Assembly (NCBI RefSeq): GCF_900105595.1
Contig: NZ_LT629784.1
Location: forward strand, 1,302,001-1,366,000
Length of the DNA: 64,000 bases
Reading direction: 5' to 3'
From: Stappia sp. ES.058
GTDB taxonomy: Bacteria > Pseudomonadota > Alphaproteobacteria > Rhizobiales > Stappiaceae
This document shows positions 43,846 through 51,568 of this stretch, in pieces. A program made the translations under genes and the position numbers. Position 1 is the stretch's first letter, and every line of letters starts with the position of its first letter. A model generated the notes under the pieces. It saw nothing but the letters and a program-made list of their open reading frames with translations, was not told the origin of the DNA and did no database searches.

Positions 43846-44670
43846 CTAGAATCCTTTTGCGGCCGGAAGAAAAGAGGCTTGGCCAAGCGAAACGTCGAGA
43901 ACCGACAGGTGCCGGTCCTCGCTGGGGTGGGGCAGGCGATGGAAGCCCACGTCGAAGACCTTGCGGATGTTGGAAAGGCTGAGCACGTCCTGCGGGTGGC
44001 CGTAGGCCTCCAGGCGACCGCCGCGCACCAGCGCCACGTGGCTGGCGAAGGCGTCGATCAGGGTCAGGTCGTGCAGGGCGGCGACCACGGTGATGCCGAG
44101 ACCCGCCACAAGTCCAAGCAGCGCGCCGCGGGCATTCGGGTCGAGATGATTGGTCGGCTCGTCGAGAACGAGCAGTTGCGGACGCTGGCATATGGCGCGG
44201 GCAAGCTTCGCCCGCTGGCGTTCGCCGCCCGACAGGCTTCCGATCTGCCGGTGCGCGAGGTCCTCCAGCCCACACAGCGCGATTGCATCCGCGAGCGACC
44301 GGCCCGGTTCGGGCTTGCCGAGACGCCCCGAGTGCGGCAGGTGCCCGAGGCTGACGTATTGTGCGATTGTGAGGCGCGTGTCCGGATCCTCCATCTGCCC
44401 GACATAGGCGATCCTGCGCGCCCGCTCGGCCGCCGGGATCTCGCGCAAGCGCGTGCCCCAGAGGCGGATGTCGCCTTCGGTGGGGTCCGAAAGGCCTGCG
44501 ATCATTCGAACGAGGGTGGTCTTGCCCGCGCCATTGGGACCGGCGATGGCGAGGATTTCCCCGGCATGGACGTGAAAGCTCATATCCCTGACAAGGCTTG
44601 GTTTGCCGGACGGCGCGAAGGCAACGCCTTCAAGCGACACCGCGACGGGACTGCCTGTCGAATGGGTCAT
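43846..44670 (-). CDS. FecE/BtuD-type ABC transporter ATP-binding protein
   Basis: A 274-residue ATPase with Walker A GPNGAGKTT, signature LSGGERQRAKLARAI, Walker B LLVLDEPTNHLDP and switch His in VAALHDL. It drives the adjacent BtuC-like permease. Its ATG at 44670 overlaps the stop of the DUF1636-like gene by 4 bp (ATGA), and it ends 4 bp before the binding-protein GTG. Confidence 0.93.
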   Translation of the reverse strand: MTHSTGSPVAVSLEGVAFAPSGKPSLVRDMSFHVHAGEILAIAGPNGAGKTTLVRMIAGLSDPTEGDIRLWGTRLREIPAAERARRIAYVGQMEDPDTRLTIAQYVSLGHLPHSGRLGKPEPGRSLADAIALCGLEDLAHRQIGSLSGGERQRAKLARAICQRPQLLVLDEPTNHLDPNARGALLGLVAGLGITVVAALHDLTLIDAFASHVALVRGGRLEAYGHPQDVLSLSNIRKVFDVGFHRLPHPSEDRHLSVLDVSLGQASFLPAAKGF

Positions 44671-45143
44671 CGCGCGGGGTCCTCATTGGGGCGATCGGAC
44701 GAAAGGTTGGGGCGATCGGGCGTAAGGGGGGCCGGCAGTGCGGGAATGCGCGCCAGCGTCTTTCCGATGAGCCCGGCCGGGCGGCTGCCTTGCGAGCACC
44801 ATCCGTCGTCCAGCCTGGCGTATTGTGCGGCAAAGGCAACCAGCGGGGGGATATCGGTATCCGGATCGATCTCGCCGAAAAGATAGGACGCCTTGTCCGT
44901 CGCCTGGAATGCGACCGTGCAGGGGCGCTTGCATCCGGCCATGCACCTGACGCCGGCGACCTCGTATGGCGCGCAGCCGTCAGCCTTGAGTGCATCGGCC
45001 AGACCTGCAAGGAGCCGGTTCCCCTCTCGTCGGGCATCCTCCGGCCCGCCACCGCAGGACGTGCAGACCGTTATGCGATGCGTCCGGCCGGCCGCCTGCC
45101 GGCGGGACGTGCCGTCAGTCCTGAAGTTCGGGTTGCCAATCAT
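44667..45143 (-). CDS. DUF1636-like small cysteine-rich protein in the cobalamin operon
   Basis: A 158-residue protein with a probable metal or Fe-S site: CTSCGGGPED at about 28-31 and GVRCMAGCKRPCTVAF at about 66-75, thioredoxin-like ferredoxin spacing. It recalls the DUF1636 family, commonly linked to cobalamin genes; the assignment is from memory of the motif. The C-terminal 30 residues are low-complexity (Pro/Arg/Asp). The ATG at 45143 has AGGA 5 nt upstream. It overlaps the ATPase gene downstream and a tiny ORF upstream, so the operon is compact. A reductive corrinoid-handling role is a guess. Confidence 0.75.
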   Translation of the reverse strand: MIGNPNFRTDGTSRRQAAGRTHRITVCTSCGGGPEDARREGNRLLAGLADALKADGCAPYEVAGVRCMAGCKRPCTVAFQATDKASYLFGEIDPDTDIPPLVAFAAQYARLDDGWCSQGSRPAGLIGKTLARIPALPAPLTPDRPNLSSDRPNEDPAR

Positions 45144-45225
45144 GCCGGTCCTGCCACACGACGGTTCGCAAGCAGGAAAAAAGACGCCATGTCGGACTGT
45201 CGGCCGAGGGCCGCGTATCGGTCAT
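45115..45225 (-). CDS. Possible 36-residue leader protein between riboswitch and operon
   Basis: The ORF begins MTDTRPSADSPTWRLFSCL and ends QPELQD. Its ATG at 45225 has a good GGGAGG 9 nt upstream, which is the first strong ribosome-binding site after the riboswitch, and it overlaps the DUF1636-like start by 29 bp. That suggests translational coupling and makes this the translation unit the riboswitch would gate. No family was recognised; it could also be an unused ORF. Confidence 0.4.
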   Translation of the reverse strand: MTDTRPSADSPTWRLFSCLRTVVWQDRHDWQPELQD

Positions 45226-45267
45226 ATTGTCAATCCTCCCGGAACGCCCCGTCCGGATAGAAGTGTT

Positions 45268-45436
45268 GCGCCTGGATGGCAGGTCTCCTGGCTCGCGGGT
45301 CGTCGCCGATGCGCGCCTTCCCACCCGAAATCCGGGCAGTGGCATGTGCGGTCGGCTTTCCGCTCACAGTTGCGGGGGCAGCCACGGTCTCGGTCCCTGC
45401 TGGGTACGCCTCACCGTGTTCCCTTTTAATGCCAGC
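45268..45436 (-). promoter_or_regulatory. Cobalamin (AdoCbl) riboswitch
   Basis: On the minus strand, in order: P1 arm TGGCA, the AAAAGGGAA loop, CACGGTGAGG, and the conserved core GCTGCCCCCGCAACTGTGA. Then follow CACTGCC-type helices, a GGTGGGAAGG stem, and the B12-box GAGCCAGGAGACCTGCC with the closing TGCCA. These are the hallmark elements of the cobalamin riboswitch in the right order and spacing. It precedes the leader ORF and the DUF1636/ABC genes by under 50 nt to the first start, consistent with repression of translation when B12 is plentiful. Confidence 0.93.
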
Positions 45437-45516
45437 GGTTTCTCGATCGCCGGCAACCATCGCGTCGAAAATTGCAGATCCGGCGCCATTGCGCAACAGG
45501 CATGCGCCGACCCGGC

Positions 45517-46593
45517 TCAATCAGCGGAGGACAAGCAGTCCTTGAACTCCTTCGCCATTCCCCGCATCAGGTCGAGGTAGGAGGTCCCGGAATCGGCAAG
45601 CGTGTTGCCGAGGGGGTCGAGGCTTCCCTTGCGCGCTGCGGTTCCCTCGATCGCCACCGTCACCAGCTTCGGGTCGAACTGCGGTTCGGAGAACACACAG
45701 ACGGCGCCGGTGTCCTCGATCCTGTGCTGGATTTCGGCAATGCGCGCCGCGCTGGGCTTGGCTTCCGGGGAAACGGTGATCGCACCCGCCGACGACAGTC
45801 CGAAGCGCTTCTCGAAATACTGGTAGGCATCGTGAAAGACGACATACCGCTTGTCCCGAACCGGGGCGAGCGTGTCCGCGATTTCCTGCGACATCAGGTC
45901 AATACGGGCGGTGAGGTCGGCGGCATTCTCCCGGTAGCGTTCGGCATTCTCCGGATCCGCTTGCGCCAGGGTCGCGGCGATGTGCCGGGTCATCGCCTTG
46001 GCGTTGTCCGGGTCGAGCCACACATGGGGGTCTTCGGCGCCGTGCGCATGGCCATGGCCATGGTCATCGGCCGCATGATCCTCGTGGGCCTCGTCGGTGC
46101 CGTGGTCGTGCTCGGCGCCGTGGTCATGACCGTCGTGGTCATGATCGTCGTGGTCATGGTCGTGATGGTCTTCGTGGGCGTGATCCCCGTCGGTGCGATC
46201 CGTCTTTTCGTCGTGCGCATGCGCATCCTCTCCGGCGTTTTCGCGAAACGCCAGATGGGTGACGCCGGGCGCCTCGAACAGGGAGACCGAAACGCCGTCC
46301 TTCGCTATCGTATCAAGCGGCTTGTCGAGGAACGTTTCGAGATCGTGCCCGATCCAGAAGACCAGACGGGCCTCCTGGAGCGCTGCCGCCTGGGACGGCT
46401 TCAGACTGTAGGAATGCGGGGAAGCTGCCCCCTCCACGATGAGCTCCGGCGTGCCGACGCCCTTCATGACGCCCGCGACAAGCGCATGGACCGGCTTGAT
46501 CGACGCGACCACATTCATCTCGGCGCCCATGGCCATGCCGGAGGAAAGACCGAGCAAGGAGGCGGAAAGCAGCAAGGTTCTGATACGGGACAT
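45517..46593 (-). CDS. znuA: High-affinity zinc ABC transporter substrate-binding protein
   Basis: A 358-residue periplasmic zinc receptor. Signal peptide MSRIRTLLLSASLLGLSSGMAMGAEM. Zinc ligands are expected at His in ASIKPVHALVAGVM and the PHSYSLKPSQAAAL His, at DPHVWLDPDNAKAM, at FHDAYQYFEKRFGL and the final Asp region. Residues about 120-185 are an acidic His-rich loop (DHDHD/HEDH repeats) that is the typical zinc-acquiring flexible insertion of ZnuA. It is divergent from znuCB-zur; a Zur-like palindrome lies 43 bp upstream. Confidence 0.95.
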   Translation of the reverse strand: MSRIRTLLLSASLLGLSSGMAMGAEMNVVASIKPVHALVAGVMKGVGTPELIVEGAASPHSYSLKPSQAAALQEARLVFWIGHDLETFLDKPLDTIAKDGVSVSLFEAPGVTHLAFRENAGEDAHAHDEKTDRTDGDHAHEDHHDHDHDDHDHDGHDHGAEHDHGTDEAHEDHAADDHGHGHAHGAEDPHVWLDPDNAKAMTRHIAATLAQADPENAERYRENAADLTARIDLMSQEIADTLAPVRDKRYVVFHDAYQYFEKRFGLSSAGAITVSPEAKPSAARIAEIQHRIEDTGAVCVFSEPQFDPKLVTVAIEGTAARKGSLDPLGNTLADSGTSYLDLMRGMAKEFKDCLSSAD

Positions 46594-46635
46594 GGAAGCT
46601 CCAGCGTAATGTCATGTTATAAGATCACGTCATTG

Positions 46636-46650
46636 CGTTATGCTATAACG
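46636..46650. promoter_or_regulatory. Candidate Zur box in the znuA/znuC divergent promoter
   Basis: CGTTAT, GCT, ATAACG is a perfect 6-3-6 inverted repeat, matching the GTTAT...ATAAC core of alphaproteobacterial Zur sites. It lies in the 123-bp gap between divergent znuA and znuC. A weaker GTTATA occurs 20 bp to the left. The zur gene is in the same locus, so repression under zinc sufficiency is expected. Confidence 0.7.
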
Positions 46651-46716
46651 TGTGGCATAGAGTGGCGCAACACCCCGGCCGAGATTTTTTCGAAATGGTC
46701 CGGACATGAGGTTTTC

Positions 46717-47604
46717 GTGAGTTCGATCGTCGACATGCCGTTTGATGCTGACCGGAACAGCCCCCTTGTCTCACTGTCGAACGCCGGCGTGCGCCGCGAT
46801 GGCGCCTGGCTGGTCCGGGGGGTCGATCTTGCCGTGCAACCCGGCGAGATCGTCACGCTGATCGGGCCGAACGGCTCCGGGAAATCCACGACCGCCAAGA
46901 TGGCGCTCGGCATTCTGCCGCCCGACGAGGGGAGGGCGGAGCGCCGGGCGGACGTGCGCGTTGCCTATGTCCCGCAAAAGGTGACGGTGGACTGGACACT
47001 GCCCTTGACCGTGGAGCGCTTCCTGTCGCTGACAGCGCCGGTCAAGGCCGGTGACGCCGCGGCGGCGCTCGCGGCAACCGGGATCGGCCACCTGCGTCGG
47101 GCGGAGGTCCGCAATCTCTCCGGGGGCGAATTCCAGCGCGCGCTGCTTGCCCGCGCGATGTGCCGCAAGCCCGATCTGCTCGTGCTCGACGAGCCGGTGC
47201 AGGGGGTCGACTACAGCGGGGAGATCGCGCTCTATGATCTGATCAAGCGGATCCGCGACGATCTGGGCTGTGGCGTTCTCCTGATCTCGCACGATCTGCA
47301 TGTCGTGATGGCGGCGACCGATCACGTTATCTGCCTGAATGGTCACGTTTGCTGCCAGGGCGCGCCGGTCGCGGTCGCCTCGAGCGACGAGTATCGACGC
47401 CTGTTCGGAGGGCGCGCGTCGGACACGCTGGCGGTCTACGAACACCACCACGATCACACTCATTTGCCGGACGGGCGGGTACGTCACGCCGACGGCACGA
47501 TCACCGATCATTGCCAAATGCCCGAACTGGCGCCCGAACCGGTGCCCGATCGCGGTGCGGATGATCCCGTGACGGACGCCAAGGAGACACGCCATGCTGG
47601 ATGA
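46717..47604 (+). CDS. znuC: Zinc ABC transporter ATP-binding protein
   Basis: A 295-residue ATPase from the GTG at 46717 (GAGG 5 nt upstream); an ATG at 46735 is the alternative. In-frame sequence further upstream runs into znuA's opposite strand and is not real. Walker A GPNGSGKST, signature LSGGEFQRALLARA, Walker B LLVLDEPVQGVDYSG and switch His ISHDLHVVM are present. The C-terminal extension EHHHDHTHLPDGRVRHADGTITDH is His-rich, as is common in ZnuC. It overlaps znuB by 11 bp. Confidence 0.93.
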   Translation: MSSIVDMPFDADRNSPLVSLSNAGVRRDGAWLVRGVDLAVQPGEIVTLIGPNGSGKSTTAKMALGILPPDEGRAERRADVRVAYVPQKVTVDWTLPLTVERFLSLTAPVKAGDAAAALAATGIGHLRRAEVRNLSGGEFQRALLARAMCRKPDLLVLDEPVQGVDYSGEIALYDLIKRIRDDLGCGVLLISHDLHVVMAATDHVICLNGHVCCQGAPVAVASSDEYRRLFGGRASDTLAVYEHHHDHTHLPDGRVRHADGTITDHCQMPELAPEPVPDRGADDPVTDAKETRHAG

Positions 47605-48436
47605 CTTCTTCGTGCGTGCGCTTGTTGCCGGAATCGGCGTTGCCGCCGTGGCCGGGCCGCTCGGCTGCTTCGTTGTCTGGCGCCGGCTCGCCTATTTCGG
47701 CGACACGCTCTCCCATGCAGCGTTGCTGGGCGTCGGACTGGCCTTGCTGCTTCAGGTGAACGTCACGCTCGCCGTGTTTGCCGTGTCGGCCGGCGTGTCG
47801 CTTGCGCTCCTGGCGCTGCAACGGCGCGCCTCGCTGTCCTCCGATGCGCTTCTTGGACTGCTCTCGCATTCCGCCCTGGCGCTGGGACTGGTGGCGCTTG
47901 CCTTCATGACCTGGATCCGGTTCGATCTGATGGGACTGCTCTTCGGGGACATCCTCTCTGTGTCGGTGCGAGACATCGTTCTCGTCTACGCAGGCGGGGC
48001 TGCGGCTCTTGCCGTTCTTGCCTGGATCTGGCGGCCATTGTTCGCCGCCACCGTCAATCCGGAACTGGCGGAAGCGGAAGGCCTGCATCCCGAGCGTGCC
48101 AACATCGTGTTCATGCTGCTGATGGCGGGCGTGATCGCCATTGCCATGAAGATTGTCGGCGTCCTGCTGATCACGGCGATGCTGATCATCCCGGCTGCGA
48201 CCGCGCGGCGCTTTTCCACCGGGCCCGAACAGATGGCCATTCTGGCGGCCCTTTTCGGCATTGCCTCGGTTGTTGGCGGCCTGTTCGCATCGCTGGAATG
48301 GGATACGCCCTCGGGTCCGTCGATCGTCGTTGCCGCGCTTGCGCTGTTTCTTGTCGGCCTCAGCCCGCTGACGTCCTGGATGACCCGCTCCCTGCGCCGC
48401 AACGTGGGTCCGCAGTCTGAGGGAACGCAACAATGA
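47594..48436 (+). CDS. znuB: Zinc ABC transporter permease
   Basis: A 280-residue inner-membrane protein of the ABC-3 permease family with about eight spans. It has GPLGCFVVWRRLAYFGDTLSHAALLGVGLA near the N terminus and the family-conserved VNPELAEAEGLHPERANIVFMLLMAGVIAIAMKIVGVLLITAMLIIPAATAR. It overlaps both neighbours (znuC by 11 bp, zur by 4 bp), so translation of the three is coupled. Confidence 0.94.
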   Translation: MLDDFFVRALVAGIGVAAVAGPLGCFVVWRRLAYFGDTLSHAALLGVGLALLLQVNVTLAVFAVSAGVSLALLALQRRASLSSDALLGLLSHSALALGLVALAFMTWIRFDLMGLLFGDILSVSVRDIVLVYAGGAAALAVLAWIWRPLFAATVNPELAEAEGLHPERANIVFMLLMAGVIAIAMKIVGVLLITAMLIIPAATARRFSTGPEQMAILAALFGIASVVGGLFASLEWDTPSGPSIVVAALALFLVGLSPLTSWMTRSLRRNVGPQSEGTQQ

Positions 48437-48861
48437 GTGTCGGTGAAAACGATCGCGCAGGGCTCACCCGCAATCAGGGTCTGGTGCTTGACGCCCTGTC
48501 GCGCGCAGAGGCGCCGCTCAGCGCCTATACGATCCTCGATCAGTTGCGCGAGGCCGGTTTTCGGGCGCCGCCTCAGGTCTACCGGGCGCTGGAAAAGCTG
48601 GTCGAGAGCGGCCGCGTACACCGGCTGGAGAGCCTGAATGCCTTTGTCGCCTGTCAACATCCTGGCTGCGACGGACACACGGCGGTTGCCTTTACCATCT
48701 GCGAACAATGCGGTCGCGTTGCCGAGGTGAGCGACGCCGGTCTGATCGACCGCATCCGTACGATTGCAGCCGCCAGCGGGTTCCGGGTTTCAAAATCGAC
48801 GGTCGAGCTGCGCGGTTTGTGTGCCGACTGTGCCTCTGCTGCCCAGGGCGCGGCGCAATAA
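48433..48861 (+). CDS. zur: Zinc uptake regulator, Fur family
   Basis: A 142-residue Fur-fold repressor with an N-terminal winged helix (NQGLVLDALSRAEAPLSAYTILDQLREAGFRAPPQVYRALEKLVESGRVHRLESLNAFVAC) and structural zinc Cys pairs CEQCG and CADC. The HPGCDGHTAVAF segment supplies regulatory ligands. Its location as last gene of znuCB-zur and the short linker identify Zur rather than Fur. It represses znuA and znuCB-zur via the 46636-46650 palindrome (inference). Confidence 0.92.
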   Translation: MSVGENDRAGLTRNQGLVLDALSRAEAPLSAYTILDQLREAGFRAPPQVYRALEKLVESGRVHRLESLNAFVACQHPGCDGHTAVAFTICEQCGRVAEVSDAGLIDRIRTIAAASGFRVSKSTVELRGLCADCASAAQGAAQ

Positions 48862-48874
48862 GTCAGGCGGAACC

Positions 48875-48932
48875 GGTTTGAGGCGCAATCCAGTCAAATC
48901 CGACGGACATGAAAATGGCATCGCCTCGCTTC
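48875..48932. repeat. Dispersed repeat unit shared with the interior of the 53335-53598 element
   Basis: The stretch starting GGTTTGAGGCGCAATCC continues with GTCAAATCC, GGACA and AAATGGC. It aligns by eye at roughly 35 of 43 positions to the minus strand of 53445-53490. It lies in the short gap between convergent zur and the DUF2254-like gene. It is probably a copy of a dispersed non-coding repeat. Confidence 0.5.
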
Positions 48933-48948
48933 GTTCGTGCGCCGTATC

Positions 48949-50262
48949 CTAGGTTTCGTCCGCGGATGCGAGGCTGCTGTGCCCGGGCGTCTGGACGCGG
49001 GCCTTGCGCAGTGCTTGCGCAATTTCCCGCCTGTCGTCGCGGTTTCCGATCGAATGCGCCGCATCGCTGGCGATGAGCCGGAGATGCTGATGCAAAACGC
49101 CGGCGTGTTCGTCGCGCACCACGACCGCCATGCGTCCGATGGCGGCGATGAGATGCAAGAGCACCATGACGTTGCCACGGGCGCCGCGGCGCAGGGAATG
49201 AAGGGCGGTTCCGACGATTTCCTTGACGTCGAGAATTTCCAGCCAAACCCGCGGAGTGCCGTTCTTGTCGCGAATGAGCGATGTCGGGGCACCACGCTGA
49301 AGAACCATGGCGAGCGAAGCCGAGAGATGGTCGAGCGCACTGATTGCCGTGTACGGATCGTTTATCCCCGGCGACAACGCCCGCAAGGCGATCTCGACGT
49401 TCAGATGAACATTGAACTGAATGTCTCCGTCGGGTGCACGTACATCCTCAAGGTAGACGGCGTCTCGAACGACCTGTGGCTTGATGGCGTCATTTTCGTC
49501 GTGAAGATAGGCGATTGGCGTCTTCGCCACGACAAAGACCCCGGGCCGCGCAACCATGCGAACGAAGCCGTCACCGGCCCGGGCTGCCGACTGCAGGAGA
49601 TGCGTTTGAACCGTGGTGACATAACCGGATTTCTCGGAGAGCACGGCGCGCCCGGGCGTTGTCGGCAGGGCCTCGCGGTCGCTGGCGGCTTCATGCGGCT
49701 CATCGTCGAGGAGGCGCTCGATGGCGGCGCGCAGGCTGCGTTGGGTGCGTCCGATCTCACTGTCGACCATGACGCGTTGCGCGGTGTCGTGAACAAAATA
49801 CACGACCCAGAAGAAGCTGATTGTGGCCAGGATGATGGCAATCGCGACAGCGATGCGCGGAACTTCCGTTTCTCCCACGACATAAAGCACGATCAGCGAA
49901 TAGAGGAACGTTCCTCCCAGAAGTCCGATCGTGCTCTGGTTGACCCTGTTGTCCGAGAAGGTCTCGAGCAACCTCGGACCGATGTTGCCCGCGGCCAGAG
50001 TGAAGACCACCAGCGTCAGCGAATAAACCAGGCTGATGACGGTCATCGTCGCGCCGGCGATCGTGCCGAGGACGGCGCGTGCGCCGCTCGCGCTGATGGT
50101 GAGGAAGGGAACAAGATCAAATGCCGGAGTAAAGACATCCGTCCGGTCGACCCAGACGGCAACGGGTGCGAACACCAGTCCGAGCATGGCCAGCATGGCA
50201 GGGACGAACAAAAAGCCGCGCACGGTTCGACGCAGCCGCAGCAGTATTGACGATTTTTCCAT
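48949..50262 (-). CDS. DUF2254-family predicted membrane protein
   Basis: A 437-residue protein starting MEKSSILLRLRRTVRGFLFVPAMLAMLG. Four membrane segments occupy the first about 170 residues (MLAMLGLVFAPVAVW, GARAVLGTIAGATMTVISLVYSLTLVVFTLA, QSTIGLLGGTFLYSLIVLYVVG and RIAVAIAIILATISFFWVVYFVHD). A soluble domain follows containing NVEIALRALSPGINDPYTAISALDHL, characteristic of DUF2254. Function is not known; the soluble domain is thought to face the cytoplasm. The gene is convergent with zur and divergent from the extensin-like gene. Confidence 0.8.
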   Translation of the reverse strand: MEKSSILLRLRRTVRGFLFVPAMLAMLGLVFAPVAVWVDRTDVFTPAFDLVPFLTISASGARAVLGTIAGATMTVISLVYSLTLVVFTLAAGNIGPRLLETFSDNRVNQSTIGLLGGTFLYSLIVLYVVGETEVPRIAVAIAIILATISFFWVVYFVHDTAQRVMVDSEIGRTQRSLRAAIERLLDDEPHEAASDREALPTTPGRAVLSEKSGYVTTVQTHLLQSAARAGDGFVRMVARPGVFVVAKTPIAYLHDENDAIKPQVVRDAVYLEDVRAPDGDIQFNVHLNVEIALRALSPGINDPYTAISALDHLSASLAMVLQRGAPTSLIRDKNGTPRVWLEILDVKEIVGTALHSLRRGARGNVMVLLHLIAAIGRMAVVVRDEHAGVLHQHLRLIASDAAHSIGNRDDRREIAQALRKARVQTPGHSSLASADET

Positions 50263-50404
50263 GAACGGCCTCTGTGTTGACCCGGAGTGCATGCCATCGC
50301 CTACAGGTGATCCGGAGGCGGTGACAGCGCGGATGCGCACGGTCAGGATACACCGGCAGAGCACGGCCGTGAAACCTGTTGGTCGGCGAACAACGGAGAC
50401 TTTT

Positions 50405-51190
50405 ATGATTTCAGGACAGATGACGGGCCGTGTCTTGTCGTGCTTGCACATTCGAGACGCTGCTGAAATCGGAGCGGGCCGCAGCCTTGTCCGGCCGTGG
50501 CGGACCGGGCCGCGCGCTCTATTCGCAATCGCGGGCCTGTCCGTCCTCATCGCCCTCGCGCCAGGGGGACGTGTTGTCGCGCAAGACAAGGTCGGTCTCG
50601 TACCCGTTCCGCGCGACAAGCCCGTGGCCGAGGCTGCGCTTTCGGCAGCGGTGTCGGACTGTGCCCGGAAACTCGAGGAGGCCGGCGTCGTCTTTCGCGC
50701 GGTCGCCCCGCCCGAGCCGGGCCTGCTCGGCTGCCGGATTGATGACCCTGTCCGGCTGGAGCGGATCGGCGATGCCCGGCTGCGCCCGTCTGCGACCTTG
50801 TCCTGCACGACCGCCTTGAAGCTGGTGCGTTTCCTTCAACGCCCGCTGAAGGAGGAGGTTCGCACCATGATGAACACCGCTATCGCCACGGTGCGTGTCG
50901 CCGCCTCCTACGATTGCCGGGGCCGCAACCGTCAGGCAGGTGCAAAACTCAGCGAGCACGGCTACGGGCGTGCGATCGACATCCGCGGACTGACGTTCGC
51001 CAACGGGGAAGACTGGGCCGTATCTCCGCGAGACCCGAAGGATACATCGCCCGCGGCGAAGTTTCAGCGACGGGTTCGGGCCCTTGCCTGCGGACCCTTT
51101 ACGACCGTGCTCGGGCCGGGCTCCGACGCTTATCACGACGATCACTTCCACTTCGACCTCGCGCCACGCAACAACGCCTATTGCAGGTGA
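50405..51190 (+). CDS. Extensin-like C-terminal domain protein (ExtA/LAS-type)
   Basis: A 261-residue exported protein from the ATG at 50405 (GGAG 6 nt upstream). A signal or anchor segment ALFAIAGLSVLIALAPGGRVVAQD is preceded by a 40-residue n-region; the ATG at 50420 is a slightly shorter alternative. The extensin-like domain (about 85-260) has a LAS-metallopeptidase-like metal site: SEHGYGRAIDIRG (His, Asp) and DAYHDDHFHFDLAP (His-x-His). It probably acts on peptidoglycan or the envelope in the periplasm. Confidence 0.83.
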   Translation: MISGQMTGRVLSCLHIRDAAEIGAGRSLVRPWRTGPRALFAIAGLSVLIALAPGGRVVAQDKVGLVPVPRDKPVAEAALSAAVSDCARKLEEAGVVFRAVAPPEPGLLGCRIDDPVRLERIGDARLRPSATLSCTTALKLVRFLQRPLKEEVRTMMNTAIATVRVAASYDCRGRNRQAGAKLSEHGYGRAIDIRGLTFANGEDWAVSPRDPKDTSPAAKFQRRVRALACGPFTTVLGPGSDAYHDDHFHFDLAPRNNAYCR

Positions 51191-51310
51191 CCGCAATCCT
51201 GCGTCACGCTTGAGCACATTGCGCGCAGCGGCGCTCTGTCGCATGGCGCATGGACGGGCATAGGCCGAAATACGTACCCGAGGGGCAGAAACGCAAAAAT
51301 CTCGGGACGG

Positions 51311-51553
51311 ATGCAGATGTTGAAACTTGCCTGTCGGATTCCGCTTGTCGGTCTCTTCGTCAAAAGCGCCGTGAAAGGGTCGTACACCGAGAGGTTGGCT
51401 TTCGCGGTCAACATCCTCGTGATTTTCGGCATCTGCGTGGCGGTTTTCGGCTACCCGGTGGTGATCATGGCGGCACTGGTCATGACCGCCATCATGTTCA
51501 CGATCATCGTCGGGGTGACGTCGCAGGCGCTCTGGTCGCGGTCGATGGACTGA
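51311..51553 (+). CDS. Small membrane protein, function unknown
   Basis: An 80-residue protein with a short basic N-terminal amphipathic part (LKLACRIPLVGLFVKSAVKGSYTERL) and two adjoining membrane segments (AVNILVIFGICVAVFGY and MAALVMTAIMFTIIVGV). No family was recognised. It sits convergently with the GntR gene and 120 bp downstream of the extensin-like gene. Hydrophobicity pattern and position support a real gene. Confidence 0.55.
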   Translation: MQMLKLACRIPLVGLFVKSAVKGSYTERLAFAVNILVIFGICVAVFGYPVVIMAALVMTAIMFTIIVGVTSQALWSRSMD

Positions 51554-51568
51554 ACAATTCGTGTTGCG

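Noticed and set aside
41897..44670. Iron-siderophore uptake system to serve the NIS cluster
   Set aside because: The ABC family is compatible with siderophores, but the operon sits behind a clear cobalamin riboswitch with a DUF1636-like gene, so corrinoid uptake is the better call.
46030..46200. Tandem repeat or CRISPR-like array around 46.1 kb
   Set aside because: The short repeated ATGGTC/GTGGTC pattern is codons of the His/Asp-rich zinc-binding loop of ZnuA. No CRISPR repeats or cas genes occur in the window.
45472..46716. Long in-frame upstream extension of znuC giving a 710-aa protein
   Set aside because: The extra 415 residues are antisense to znuA and end at a GTG/ATG with a ribosome-binding site. 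The ATPase domain begins only after that.
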